Part shown: piece after piece, positions 1-7,797 of the stretch
How the letters are laid out: each line of letters starts with the position of its first letter
How positions within the stretch are numbered: position 1 is the first letter of the stretch
Origin: Acidobacteriota bacterium
GTDB taxonomy: Bacteria > Acidobacteriota > Terriglobia > Bryobacterales > Bryobacteraceae
DNA: 35,004 nucleotides
NCBI GenBank assembly: GCA_016213775.1
Contig: JACQZR010000052.1
Location: 1 to 35,004, forward strand
Reading direction: 5' to 3'
The notes under the pieces: model-generated
What the model saw: only the letters and a program-made list of their open reading frames with translations
Told to the model about the DNA's origin: nothing
Databases searched by the model: none
Program-made: the position numbers and the translations under genes

Positions 1-1037
1 AGCGTGACGTTCGCAGTCAGCCATGGCGAATACACCATGCCACCAATATCCGGCGCTTGCTCGCTCACATACTGCAACACGAATGTCGGTGCGGCCCAAA
101 TGGCAAACTCGGCCAGATACTCCGTCTGTTCCGTCATCACGCGCACTCCCCGCTTCCCCGCTTCCACCCGCGTCACCATGCTTGACGGCTTCACATAGCG
201 CCCTACGCGTTTCAACAGTTGCCTGGTTAACCAGCCGTTGCCCTCGGGCCAGGTGAACGGTCCCTTGTCGTCATGCTCGCGCGAAGCAAAGTAGTGCACA
301 CCCGCCCACGCCGACGTATCCGCCGCCCGCGATCCGTAATCGTCGCGGCATCCATAGTCCACGTACCAATCGAGCGATGGCGCAGTGAAGCCGTTGTCGC
401 GCATCCACTGTTTCATCGAAACCCTATCCAACTCCGAAGCCTTCATTCCCGTAACAATCGGAATCGTGAACTCGCGCGTCGCGGCAAACTCCGCCATTCT
501 CTCCAGGAAACGCCGCAACTGCGCGCGCTCCTCGCGCGGCACCCCAACCTCCGGCTCCAACCCCTCCTGCCATTTCCCATGGATAAAAACCCGTTCCTGC
601 GGGCTGTGGCACAAGTGACGTTCTTCCCACCGTTCGCCGTCGCGCAGGCCAAGCTCCGCGCACAGCTCCCGAAGCAGAGCCGACTCTCGATTTGGCACCG
701 GCAGATAATGTGCAGCCCAAGGATATGCCGAAACTTCATTCTCTCCCCAGCGCGAATTCCCCCCTGGGTCCTTCTCCAACTCCAAAACCACAAAGTCGCG
801 AAATCCCTTCTTGTCCAGCCGCCACGCCGCCGACAACCCGCTGATGCCTCCACCAATAATCACCAGCGGAATCTTCACCTGCTGCTTCGGAGCGGTGAAC
901 TTCCGCCGGTCACGCAACTTGTGCCCAATGAGATGTGATTGATCGACGATGGTCCCCGACACCATCCTGTCGCTCTTCTGTGAAAGTCCCAACAGCGCCG
1001 CGCTGAATTGTCTTCGCCCAATGTCAACGGGCGACAT
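1..1037 (-). CDS. FAD-dependent oxidoreductase, flavin amine-oxidase-like (3' end beyond window)
   Basis: The reading frame opens at an ATG (1037-1035) and stays open to the window edge, giving about 345 residues of an incomplete protein. Residues 57-76 form a Rossmann FAD-binding motif (IPLVIIGGGISGLSAAWRL), followed by an acidic residue near 86 (VVLELE) and a PGG turn. This is the N-terminal layout of flavin amine oxidases and related NAD(P)-binding oxidoreductases. The N-terminus has a twin-arginine-like start (GRRQFSAALLGL), so Tat export is possible but the hydrophobic stretch is short. The start overlaps the end of the upstream spermidine-synthase-like gene by 14 bp, so the two are probably translationally coupled. 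From the context, an amine or polyamine-like substrate is an inference. The C-terminal substrate domain is not visible, so the exact subfamily is open. Confidence 0.85.
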   Translation of the reverse strand, partial: MSPVDIGRRQFSAALLGLSQKSDRMVSGTIVDQSHLIGHKLRDRRKFTAPKQQVKIPLVIIGGGISGLSAAWRLDKKGFRDFVVLELEKDPGGNSRWGENEVSAYPWAAHYLPVPNRESALLRELCAELGLRDGERWEERHLCHSPQERVFIHGKWQEGLEPEVGVPREERAQLRRFLERMAEFAATREFTIPIVTGMKASELDRVSMKQWMRDNGFTAPSLDWYVDYGCRDDYGSRAADTSAWAGVHYFASREHDDKGPFTWPEGNGWLTRQLLKRVGRYVKPSSMVTRVEAGKRGVRVMTEQTEYLAEFAIWAAPTFVLQYVSEQAPDIGGMVYSPWLTANVT

Positions 1038-2529
1038 CGGAAACCTCGCGCCACTCGCGCTCGTAGTAGCGCACCAGAACCTGATCGTTCAAACGGTTCG
1101 GCTCAGCCGGCACCGGGCCCATATCCTCAGGAAATTGAAACAACTGCGGCAACAGCGCGGCGTTCAGGAACTTCAGCCCAGCCGGCAGCGACGTGGGCAG
1201 CACATACTCGCGTTTCCCCGCCATCATGAAGCCCCACTCCCCAAACGCCGGCACGTACGCATGGTATGGAAATACCTTTAATCCCGCCTGCTTCATTGTC
1301 TCGCCGATGCACCAGAAACTCTGCCGCGCAAACAGCGGCGAAGTGCTCTGAGCCACCGCCAGCCCGCCCTCATTCAGATGCCGCGCCATCAATCGGTAGA
1401 ACGCCGTCGTGTACAACTTCCCCAACGAAAAATTCGTTGGATCGGGAAAGTCGATCACAATGAAATCGAACATCCGGTCCGTCGCGTCCAACCACGGAAA
1501 CGCATCCGAATTGATCACCTTCACCTTCGGCGCGGTCAGCGCCCCCTGATTCAGTCCCTTCAGAATCGGATGCGTGGAAAACAGCTCCGTCATTCCCGGA
1601 TCGAGGTCCACCAGTGTGATGCTCTCCAGCCGCGGGTACTTCAGAATTTCGCGCACTGCCAGCCCGTCGCCGCCCCCCAACACCAGCACGTGTTTCGCGC
1701 CGGCCACAGCCGCGAGCCCCGGATGCACCAGCGCCTCATGATACCGGTGCTCATCGCGCGAGCTGAACTGCAGATGCGCGTTCAGAAACAGCCGCAAATC
1801 GTCGCGATGTTTGGTCAAAACAATTCGCTGGTATTTTGTATTGCGCGCCAGAATCACCTCATCGGCATACAGCGCCCCATCGGCGATATCCAGAATATGA
1901 TCCGCATAAGACATCCCGATCCCGAGCGCCACCAGCACCACCAGGCACGCCGCGCGCAGACCCACCAGTCCGCCGATCCGTTCCCGAAACAGAAAGGTCG
2001 TCCACAGCGCCACCAGCACATTGATGACACCAAAGAACAGCGCCCCGCGCACAAGACCCAACTTCGGAACCAGCCACAAAGGAAAGATCAGCGAAGCCCC
2101 CAGCGCCCCCAGGTAATCAAACGTGAGCACTTGCGCCACAAGATCGCGAAACTCGAACCGGTCTTTCAGAATCCGCATCATCAGCGGAATCTCCAGTCCG
2201 ACAAGCACGCCAATGATCCCCACCAGTGCGTACAACAACACACGAAACCCCTGCGTGTAGGCAAACGCCAGAAACAGAATGGTGGAAGAAAAACCGCCGG
2301 CCACACCCACCATCAGCTCAATGGTGATGAACCGCGTTACCAGTCCCCTGCCGATGAACTTGGAGAGATAGCTCCCGATCCCCATCGCAAACAGGTAGCT
2401 GCCAATGATCGTAGAAAACTGCAACACGCTGTCGCCAAGCAAATAGCTCGCCAGCGTCCCCGCAAGCAGCTCATATACCAGCCCGCAAGCGGCAATCAGA
2501 AAAATCGTGACAAGAAGTAGAACCGCCAA
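1024..2529 (-). CDS. Membrane-anchored spermidine-synthase-like aminopropyltransferase
   Basis: This 501-residue protein has two parts. Residues about 3-205 hold a series of hydrophobic membrane segments. Residues about 225-490 form a class I methyltransferase-fold domain of the polyamine aminopropyltransferase family. Visible motifs are DEHRYHE (259-265, matching the DE-x-YHE motif of spermidine synthases), GGGDG (285-289, nucleotide loop), a VDLD segment at 307-310, SDAF at 341-344, and an Asp at 360 in IDFPDPT where spermidine synthases usually have DSSDP. The family transfers the aminopropyl group of decarboxylated AdoMet to an amine. The start is TTG, because a stop codon lies three codons upstream and the first membrane segment begins at once. 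A GAGGG stretch lies just before it. The gene lies 17 bp after the DUF350 gene and in the same unit as an AdoMet decarboxylase that would supply its co-substrate. The acceptor amine cannot be told from sequence. Confidence 0.9.
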   Translation of the reverse strand: MAVLLLVTIFLIAACGLVYELLAGTLASYLLGDSVLQFSTIIGSYLFAMGIGSYLSKFIGRGLVTRFITIELMVGVAGGFSSTILFLAFAYTQGFRVLLYALVGIIGVLVGLEIPLMMRILKDRFEFRDLVAQVLTFDYLGALGASLIFPLWLVPKLGLVRGALFFGVINVLVALWTTFLFRERIGGLVGLRAACLVVLVALGIGMSYADHILDIADGALYADEVILARNTKYQRIVLTKHRDDLRLFLNAHLQFSSRDEHRYHEALVHPGLAAVAGAKHVLVLGGGDGLAVREILKYPRLESITLVDLDPGMTELFSTHPILKGLNQGALTAPKVKVINSDAFPWLDATDRMFDFIVIDFPDPTNFSLGKLYTTAFYRLMARHLNEGGLAVAQSTSPLFARQSFWCIGETMKQAGLKVFPYHAYVPAFGEWGFMMAGKREYVLPTSLPAGLKFLNAALLPQLFQFPEDMGPVPAEPNRLNDQVLVRYYEREWREVSDVAR

Positions 2530-2546
2530 ACACCCTCACAAGCGCG

Positions 2547-2759
2547 CTAGTGCACGGCCGAGGCGATAATAATACACAGCCCCAACGACATCGCCCCCAC
2601 CATGATCGCCAGCGCGATGTTCTTCTCCTCCACAATCTCTTTCCACAAATCGTAGGGAGTCAGCTTGTCCACTACCACAAACGCAATCACGAAGATTAGA
2701 ATCCCCATCACTGCGAAGATCAATGCGTTGAGTGCGAATCCGGGATGGAACTCCGCCAT
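2547..2759 (-). CDS. DUF350 family small membrane protein
   Basis: A protein of 70 residues with two hydrophobic segments (about 10-30 and 48-67). They are separated by a conserved-looking charged linker, DKLTPYDLWKEIVEEKN, typical of the DUF350 (YjfL-like) family. The function of DUF350 is unknown. In E. coli the family member YjfL is encoded with a PspA-like protein and a glutathionylspermidine-synthetase-like enzyme, so a link to membrane stress and polyamines has precedent. The chosen ATG sits 9 nt after AGGAGG. An ATG two codons upstream (2765) overlaps the previous stop as ATGA but lies only 3 nt from AGGAGG, so it is less likely. It is sandwiched between a small membrane protein and the aminopropyltransferase. 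Confidence 0.8.
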   Translation of the reverse strand: MAEFHPGFALNALIFAVMGILIFVIAFVVVDKLTPYDLWKEIVEEKNIALAIMVGAMSLGLCIIIASAVH

Positions 2760-2761
2760 GC

Positions 2762-2950
2762 TCATTTCCCTCCTGTGTAGCGGCCAACGCCGCCGTAATA
2801 ATGCGAGCGCCATGCCCCCGGGTTGTCCCGGATCGACTTCGGCACATTCTTAACTTCATTCACTCGATCGAGGCTCCAGCCCCGAAACTGCGACCACCCC
2901 ACCCAGCCGGCGATCAATAGCCCGTAGATGGAAAACATAGATCGTAACAT
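2762..2950 (-). CDS. Small hypothetical membrane protein
   Basis: A 62-residue protein that starts with a hydrophobic stretch (about residues 4-19, SMFSIYGLLIAGWVGW) and continues with a polar part ending in a Gly/Tyr-rich tail (SHYYGGVGRYTGGK). I do not recognise a family. Its stop codon lies at the start region of the DUF350 gene (ATGA overlap with the upstream candidate ATG), and it follows the large DUF4178 gene by 15 bp. It is therefore very probably a real member of this transcription unit. A membrane-tethered accessory peptide is the most that can be inferred. Confidence 0.6.
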   Translation of the reverse strand: MLRSMFSIYGLLIAGWVGWSQFRGWSLDRVNEVKNVPKSIRDNPGAWRSHYYGGVGRYTGGK

Positions 2951-2965
2951 CTTTAAGCCTCGATT

Positions 2966-4297
2966 CTAATCCTCGTCCGAACTCGAACTCCCGCTCGATC
3001 CCCCGCCATAGTCGCTCTCCGCCCAACGCTTGCTCTCAAAACTCCCACTACGGATCGAAGTCCAAATCGGCGGAATCAACAGCAGTATCGCCCCAATCCA
3101 GAAATATCCCCACGTCGGAACATCGCGCTTCACCGTGATCTGGTACTTCACCGGAACACTGGCATTCGTCTCCGACGGATCGCCTTCCGGTTCCACTCGC
3201 AGATAATACTTGCCCGGCTCAATGGAAGGCAACACAACCGAATCCTTCTGCTTTCCCTCGGTCCAACTCCCGTCTGAGTCGCGCCCGCTGTAATAGCCCA
3301 CCTGCCGGCTGAAATCGAAGGCCTTCCCGTTCTCGGTATTGATCAAAGCGAGATTGAAAAACGCACCGTTGTTGTTGAGATCGGTGGCCAGGTCCACCTT
3401 CACGCTCGATGTTCTTCCCGGCAGTTCAAACACCGGCGTCACAAAGGAATGCTCCGCTTGCGTCCCGGCCTTGTTCTGCACGAAGGTGTAGGTCTCTTGA
3501 AACACTTTCCGGTTGGAATCAAACACCGACCAGAACAACTGCAGCACGAACAGCGCCGTCGTCCAGAACAGCCAGCGTCCCCACGACTTTGCCACCTCGC
3601 CCTTCTGCTGCGATGGCTGGTTGGCGAACACCCCCACTGGACTCGGCGGAGTGGTCTTCAACCCGAAGTTCTTCCAGATCGTCTCTGGCGCAGTGTACTC
3701 GCCAATCGACCAGTTCACCTCGTTGTCCGACGCTTCCGACGACAGAATATATGGCGGCGCGATATAGTCATCGCAAACGGCTTTCTCCCCCACGCGCACC
3801 TGCCACGGAAACTCGCCCATCACGTAAATGGTGGTCGCATCGTAGTGCTGGAAGTGCACGTACTTCGTCGCCAGATGCTGCTTCGCCGCGCGCCCGCCTT
3901 CCTGCGTGTTCATCGGCACACTTTTGATCGTCGTGATGTCGTTCCAGTGCCCGTTGTATTCGCTCAGGTACCGGAATCCCTTGAACGGATTGAAGAGAAG
4001 GTACTCGCTCCATGAGTACGGCACGCCGTCCGCCATCAGTTCCCGCACCTGGAATCCAATCACTTCATAGGGATCCCCGCGCATCTTTCCGCGCGTCCCC
4101 AGCGGGATCAACGGTTGATACCGTTCCGCCGCCTTGAACGTTTGCAGCACGGTCAGCGATGGCGACGTCGCATCCAGCACACTCAGGCATTGGATGCACA
4201 CCACCGTCGCCGCGCGTCCCATTCCACGCACCTGTACGCTACCGCCGCAGTTCGGGCAGCTCAGTGATTTCACATTCGGCTTCGGTGCCGAGGACAT
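2966..4297 (-). CDS. DUF4178 protein with N-terminal zinc ribbon and two membrane segments
   Basis: This 443-residue protein starts with a zinc ribbon (Cys14, Cys17, Cys34, Cys37). A DUF4178-type beta-rich region follows (about 60-210, with the WSEYLLFNP and GFRYLSEYNGHW stretches). There is a membrane segment at about 241-260, a domain of about 130 residues that would lie outside the cytoplasm, a second membrane segment at about 396-413, and a tail rich in Ser, Gly and Asp. DUF4178 has no known biochemical role. Its ATG directly follows the stop of the second DUF4178 gene, so the two are coupled. The topology would place the zinc ribbon and DUF4178 part in the cytoplasm and the 261-395 region in the periplasm, by inference from the two-helix layout. 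Confidence 0.85.
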   Translation of the reverse strand: MSSAPKPNVKSLSCPNCGGSVQVRGMGRAATVVCIQCLSVLDATSPSLTVLQTFKAAERYQPLIPLGTRGKMRGDPYEVIGFQVRELMADGVPYSWSEYLLFNPFKGFRYLSEYNGHWNDITTIKSVPMNTQEGGRAAKQHLATKYVHFQHYDATTIYVMGEFPWQVRVGEKAVCDDYIAPPYILSSEASDNEVNWSIGEYTAPETIWKNFGLKTTPPSPVGVFANQPSQQKGEVAKSWGRWLFWTTALFVLQLFWSVFDSNRKVFQETYTFVQNKAGTQAEHSFVTPVFELPGRTSSVKVDLATDLNNNGAFFNLALINTENGKAFDFSRQVGYYSGRDSDGSWTEGKQKDSVVLPSIEPGKYYLRVEPEGDPSETNASVPVKYQITVKRDVPTWGYFWIGAILLLIPPIWTSIRSGSFESKRWAESDYGGGSSGSSSSDED

Positions 4298-4933
4298 TTA
4301 CCAGCCTTCCAGTTCGCGCAGATTCTTCAAACGTAGCGTATCAAACTCGACGTGCTCCCCTAAGAATAGAAGCGGCGGTTCCTCTGAGTAGTCAATGGTA
4401 CCGAACTTCACGCCCTCCGTCTTCAGGTCCGCGAAGATCAAGTCCCTCTTGTCCCAATACTCAAACGGCAACTCGCCTTGCACGCCGAGATAATGCGCGC
4501 GGTTCACCGAAGTTAGCTCATACGTCACGCCCTGCCACGAAAACCTCTGCCCGGGCCGCACCTGCTCTTGCGGAGGCAGGGCAGTTTGAGGCTTCACCAT
4601 CCGCGTCACCGCATACTCCGCCATCGCGTCTGACAGCCACAGGCTCTCGCCGGTATTCGTTACGCAGTGCCACTCGTTCCAATACCCTTGCTCGTATTGG
4701 TAGATGATCCGCCCCACCACGCGGAATGCCTTGTTGCCATAGATTCCCTCGGTCAACAATTGAATCGGGGAAACCTCCGGCGGCAGATCCGCCACCTGCC
4801 CCACCTTCTTCAGATCGACGTCGTGCCGTACCAGAATCGACTGGCAATACGGACAGGTCGTCTGTACAGCGCTCGAAAACTGAAACTCAATCGGCGCCCC
4901 GCAATTCGGACATGTGCTCTTTGGCTGCGACAT
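4298..4933 (-). CDS. DUF4178 protein with N-terminal zinc ribbon, soluble
   Basis: A 211-residue protein with an N-terminal zinc ribbon (Cys8, Cys11, Cys27, Cys30) followed by a DUF4178 domain (about 50-205, with GYWNEWHCVT and WLSDAMAEY). It has no membrane segment, so it looks like the soluble partner of the larger DUF4178 protein encoded next. The reading frame is open further upstream, but ATG 4933 is preferred. It lies after a GGAGGGG stretch and overlaps the SpeD stop by one base (TAATG), a standard coupling arrangement. The two DUF4178 proteins share the Cys4 start plus DUF4178 layout, which suggests duplication with later gain of membrane segments in one copy. The role is unknown. Confidence 0.85.
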   Translation of the reverse strand: MSQPKSTCPNCGAPIEFQFSSAVQTTCPYCQSILVRHDVDLKKVGQVADLPPEVSPIQLLTEGIYGNKAFRVVGRIIYQYEQGYWNEWHCVTNTGESLWLSDAMAEYAVTRMVKPQTALPPQEQVRPGQRFSWQGVTYELTSVNRAHYLGVQGELPFEYWDKRDLIFADLKTEGVKFGTIDYSEEPPLLFLGEHVEFDTLRLKNLRELEGW

Positions 4934-5283
4934 TATTCCCCTCCGTATTGCCGGTCCATCCGCCGCACGCGTACCGACACGGCTCCAAACTCCGCACCCA
5001 GGTAGTACACCCAGTTGAACTCCGGCCGCGGTTTGCAGCAGAACAGACTCAAACACAACGAACCATGTTCCGGAAAAGTATGACAAGCGAGGTGAGACTC
5101 GGCAAGAATGACGAATCCGGTGAACCCGCCTGGCTCAGGAAACTGATGCCACTGCTGCTGCTCCACCGGATTCAGTTCCAGCGTTTCGATAAGCTGTGCA
5201 AACAGCCCTTGCAACCGGCCGGGATCCCGTAGGCTCTCCGCCGAACACCCGTAGGCGTCAACAATCCACTCGCGGCCCGTCAT
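4933..5283 (-). CDS. speD: S-adenosylmethionine decarboxylase proenzyme, prokaryotic type
   Basis: A small pyruvoyl enzyme of 116 residues that would decarboxylate AdoMet to give the aminopropyl donor for polyamine synthesis. The self-processing site is visible as LAESHLACHTFPEHG. Ser63 would become the pyruvoyl group, with His68 and Cys83 (in LFCC) as the other catalytic residues. With the ATG at 5283 these fall on the same numbers as the well-studied Thermotoga maritima enzyme (Ser63, His68, Cys83), which supports this start. An in-frame GTG at 5301 would add six residues. Neither start has a strong ribosome-binding site. The gene lies about 70 bp after the SPFH gene and overlaps the next gene by one base. 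Its product is the co-substrate needed by the aminopropyltransferase in the same unit. Confidence 0.92.
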   Translation of the reverse strand: MTGREWIVDAYGCSAESLRDPGRLQGLFAQLIETLELNPVEQQQWHQFPEPGGFTGFVILAESHLACHTFPEHGSLCLSLFCCKPRPEFNWVYYLGAEFGAVSVRVRRMDRQYGGE

Positions 5284-5351
5284 GGAGTTTGCACAAGACA
5301 CTCAGATTCTTTATCTGTGTGCATCTGTGTTCATTAGTGGCTTCACCCGAC

Positions 5352-6407
5352 TCACCCTTGCGCAGCCCCGCAATTCGGACAGAACTTCGCCTTGCCCGGC
5401 ATGCTCTGTCCGCACTCCATGCAGAACTTGCTCCCGGCAGCGGCGGCGCCACCCGCGGCAGGTCCTGCCGCAGGAGCAGCCGGAGGCGCCGGAGCCCCAC
5501 CCTGCGGACCTTGCGGCGGTGTCGGCGGAGGATGCCCGCCCATGAACGGCTGCTGCACCGCACCCATCATCGCCTGCGCCATCGCCACACCCATTCCCAA
5601 CTGCGCGCCCATCGCCGCCGTTCCGCCGCCTTCATTGGCCGCGGCAATCGGCATCGACTGCGCGACCTGAAACTGCGTGTACCGGTTCATATCGCCGATC
5701 ATGTTCATGCCGATGCGTTCGTCCAGGCGCTTCTGCAATTCTTCCGGCAGCGACAGGTTCTCAACAACCAGGCTGTCCAGGGCGATGCCGAGCTTGTCGA
5801 ACTCCGGTTTCAGATGTTGCGATATCAGATTCGCGAGTTCCACCTGATTCGCAGCCATATCCAGAAAAGGAATCTGGCTCTCGGCAAACGTATCGCTCAT
5901 CCGCCCGATGATCGTGTTCCGCAGTTGCCCTTCGATCTCGGCAACCGTGTACGTTTCGCGCGTACCGCTGACGCTCCTGTGAAACGCCCCGGGATCCGCC
6001 AGGTGCCACGAATAAATCCCGTACGCCCGCAGCCGCACTGCACCGAAATCCTTGTCCCGCACCGTGATCGGAGTCGCCGTGCCCCACTTCTGATTCACCT
6101 GTATACGAGTCGAGAAGAAGTACACGTCGCTCTTGAACGGTGACTGGAACAACTTGTCCCAGTTCATCAGGTTCGTCAACAACGGCAGCGTCTGCGTGTT
6201 CAGCGTGTGTAGCCCTGGACCAAATACGTCCGCCACCTTGCCTTCGTTTACGAACGCCGCCATCTGCGATTCGCGCACCGTCAGTTTGGCGCCGTTCTGG
6301 ATTTCCATGTCCTGCATCGGGAAACGGGATGCCAATATCCCATCCTCCGGTTCGGTCCAGTGGATAACGTCGATAAATTGTTTCTTGAGAAAGTCTCGAA
6401 TGGACAT
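5352..6407 (-). CDS. SPFH (band 7) domain protein with C-terminal zinc ribbon
   Basis: The protein has 351 residues. Residues about 20-260 match the SPFH/virion-core-like family of bacterial proteins, with stretches such as FGPGLHTLNT and RLRAYGIYSW. A low-complexity Pro/Gly/Ala linker follows (about 285-325). A C-terminal zinc ribbon ends the protein (Cys329, Cys332, Cys343, Cys346). SPFH proteins form large rings or scaffolds at membranes. This member has no obvious N-terminal membrane helix, so it may be recruited to the membrane by partners. It is the first gene of the eight-gene minus-strand unit. The ATG follows a GGAG stretch, and a TATACT hexamer lies about 25 nt upstream. A structural or scaffold role for the downstream membrane proteins is inferred from position. 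Confidence 0.88.
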   Translation of the reverse strand: MSIRDFLKKQFIDVIHWTEPEDGILASRFPMQDMEIQNGAKLTVRESQMAAFVNEGKVADVFGPGLHTLNTQTLPLLTNLMNWDKLFQSPFKSDVYFFSTRIQVNQKWGTATPITVRDKDFGAVRLRAYGIYSWHLADPGAFHRSVSGTRETYTVAEIEGQLRNTIIGRMSDTFAESQIPFLDMAANQVELANLISQHLKPEFDKLGIALDSLVVENLSLPEELQKRLDERIGMNMIGDMNRYTQFQVAQSMPIAAANEGGGTAAMGAQLGMGVAMAQAMMGAVQQPFMGGHPPPTPPQGPQGGAPAPPAAPAAGPAAGGAAAAGSKFCMECGQSMPGKAKFCPNCGAAQG

Positions 6408-6432
6408 TCAGTGTATGCTCCAGGTTCAATCA

Positions 6433-6438
6433 AGTATA
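6433..6438 (-). promoter_or_regulatory. Probable -10 box for the SPFH-polyamine unit
   Basis: On the minus strand the sequence reads TATACT, one mismatch from the sigma70 -10 consensus, 25 nt before the SPFH start codon. No convincing -35 box lies 16-18 bp upstream. The position between two divergent genes makes a promoter here likely. Confidence 0.4.
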
Positions 6439-6487
6439 CGCCACCTCTGTGACGTTTGTTCCCCCATTCGGAACGCCCCCAAAGCGC

Positions 6488-6493
6488 TAGCAT
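6488..6493 (+). promoter_or_regulatory. TANNNT element, possible leaderless promoter of the LD-carboxypeptidase gene
   Basis: TAGCAT lies 6 nt before the ATG at 6500. A -10 box at this distance would start transcription at or next to the start codon. GAGAGG abuts the ATG and is too close to act as a normal ribosome-binding site. It is the weakest match to TATAAT in the set of such elements in this window. Confidence 0.35.
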
Positions 6494-6499
6494 GAGAGG

Positions 6500-7516
6500 A
6501 TGCATCGCCGAGCCTTCTTCTTTTCTTCACTCGCCGCATCTCTCCCCGCCGCCGCCTCTCCACTCCGCCCCAAGGCCCTCAAACCCGGTGACGCCGTCGG
6601 CCTCATCACGCCCTCCACATTCGTCTCCGACCCGGACCGCATCGCCCTCGCCGAACGCACCCTGCGCTACTTCAACCTCAAACCCGTCTTCGGCCGCAAC
6701 GTCCGCAAACAGGAAGGATACGTCGGCGGCTCCGTCGCGGATCGAACCGCCGACCTCCACGACATGTTCCGCAATCCCGACGTAAAAGCCGTGTTCTGCA
6801 TTCGCGGCGGCTTCGGTTCCGCCCACCTGCTCGATTCCATCGACTATGAGCTGATCGCCCGCAACCCGAAAATTTTTCTCGGCTACAGCGATATCACGGC
6901 GATGCACCTCGCCATCCACCGGCGCACGGGGCTCATCACCTTCCACGGACCAGTCGTTCTCAGCCGCTACACGTCTTACACACAGGAACATTTCCGCCGC
7001 GCGTTGTTTGAAACAAAACCACTCGGCGTGTTGGGCAACCCTCCTGATTCCGACCCTCTCCGCCCGGCGCATGCCATCCGCACCATCCGTCCCGGCCGCG
7101 CCCGCGGTTCCCTCACCGGCGGCAATCTGACGCTCATCTCCACCACACTCGGCACGCCGTACGAAATCGACACCAAGGGCAAAATCGTCTTCATCGAGGA
7201 TGTCGACGAACAGCCTTACAGCATCGACCGCATGCTCACCCACCTCAAACTCGCCGGCAAACTCGACCAGGCCGCCGGCATCGTTTTTGGCGAGTGTGCC
7301 GACTGCAGACCCCGCGACTTCAAACCGTCCTTCAACTCCACGTTTTCGGTCGGCGAAATCCTCGACCGCATACTAGGCAAGCTCTCCATCCCAGTCTTCT
7401 CCGGCCTCACCATCGGCCACACTGAGGACCAGCTCACCCTCCCGCTCGGAGTCACCGCCACGCTCGACGCCGACAAGGGACAACTGATCCTCGAAGACCC
7501 CGCCACTATCGCTTGA
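6500..7516 (+). CDS. LD-carboxypeptidase, peptidase family S66 (LdcA/MccF type)
   Basis: A serine peptidase of 338 residues related to the murein tetrapeptide LD-carboxypeptidase LdcA, which removes the terminal D-Ala from cytoplasmic or periplasmic murein tetrapeptides, and to the microcin-immunity protein MccF. The S66 catalytic set is visible: Ser130 in GYSDIT, Glu233 in FIEDVDEQPY, and His307 in IGHTED. The glycine-rich FCIRGGFGS stretch (99-107) precedes the nucleophile elbow, as usual. The first 20 residues (MHRRAFFFSSLAASLPAAAS) look like an export signal with an Arg pair, so the enzyme may be exported, unlike E. coli LdcA. The length is typical for the family. The gene stands alone, divergent from the SPFH unit. 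Confidence 0.92.
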   Translation: MHRRAFFFSSLAASLPAAASPLRPKALKPGDAVGLITPSTFVSDPDRIALAERTLRYFNLKPVFGRNVRKQEGYVGGSVADRTADLHDMFRNPDVKAVFCIRGGFGSAHLLDSIDYELIARNPKIFLGYSDITAMHLAIHRRTGLITFHGPVVLSRYTSYTQEHFRRALFETKPLGVLGNPPDSDPLRPAHAIRTIRPGRARGSLTGGNLTLISTTLGTPYEIDTKGKIVFIEDVDEQPYSIDRMLTHLKLAGKLDQAAGIVFGECADCRPRDFKPSFNSTFSVGEILDRILGKLSIPVFSGLTIGHTEDQLTLPLGVTATLDADKGQLILEDPATIA

Positions 7517-7797
7517 CGCGCCGCCGTGTGAGTATTCCGACCTTCGGGCGGGGATTGTCAAGGCATCTGGGTCTTCCGATCCGATGTGGGCTTCTTGAAG
7601 AGAGTGGAAGCGAAGCCGCCGCGCTCCATTCATCGTCTCGATGAGCCCGCAAAGCTATCGCTCGGCAAGTTCATTGTCGCTCCACCACGTCCTGAGGTCT
7701 CAACTTCCGGATGCGCCGTCACTGGCCAACGCCGTGACTGGAGGGCGCATGCAGAAACAGCTTTTAACTCACTTTAGCGGGATGACGATTCAGGTCG
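7517..7797. other. Convergent intergenic region, no gene seen
   Basis: These 281 bp lie between the converging LD-carboxypeptidase and erythromycin-esterase genes. Short open frames here show no recognisable protein. A loose inverted repeat around 7721-7755 (GTCAC and GTGAC arms inside GCGCC and GGCGC arms) could fold, but it has no T-run and I do not call it a terminator. Confidence 0.4.

Noticed and set aside
1378-2520. Plus-strand open frame of 380 codons opposite the spermidine-synthase-like gene
   Set aside because: It is His/Arg/Gln-rich with no domain. The minus strand carries membrane helices and aminopropyltransferase motifs over the same bases.
7721-7755. Possible terminator hairpin between the converging genes
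   Set aside because: The arms pair only loosely and there is no T-run on either strand.
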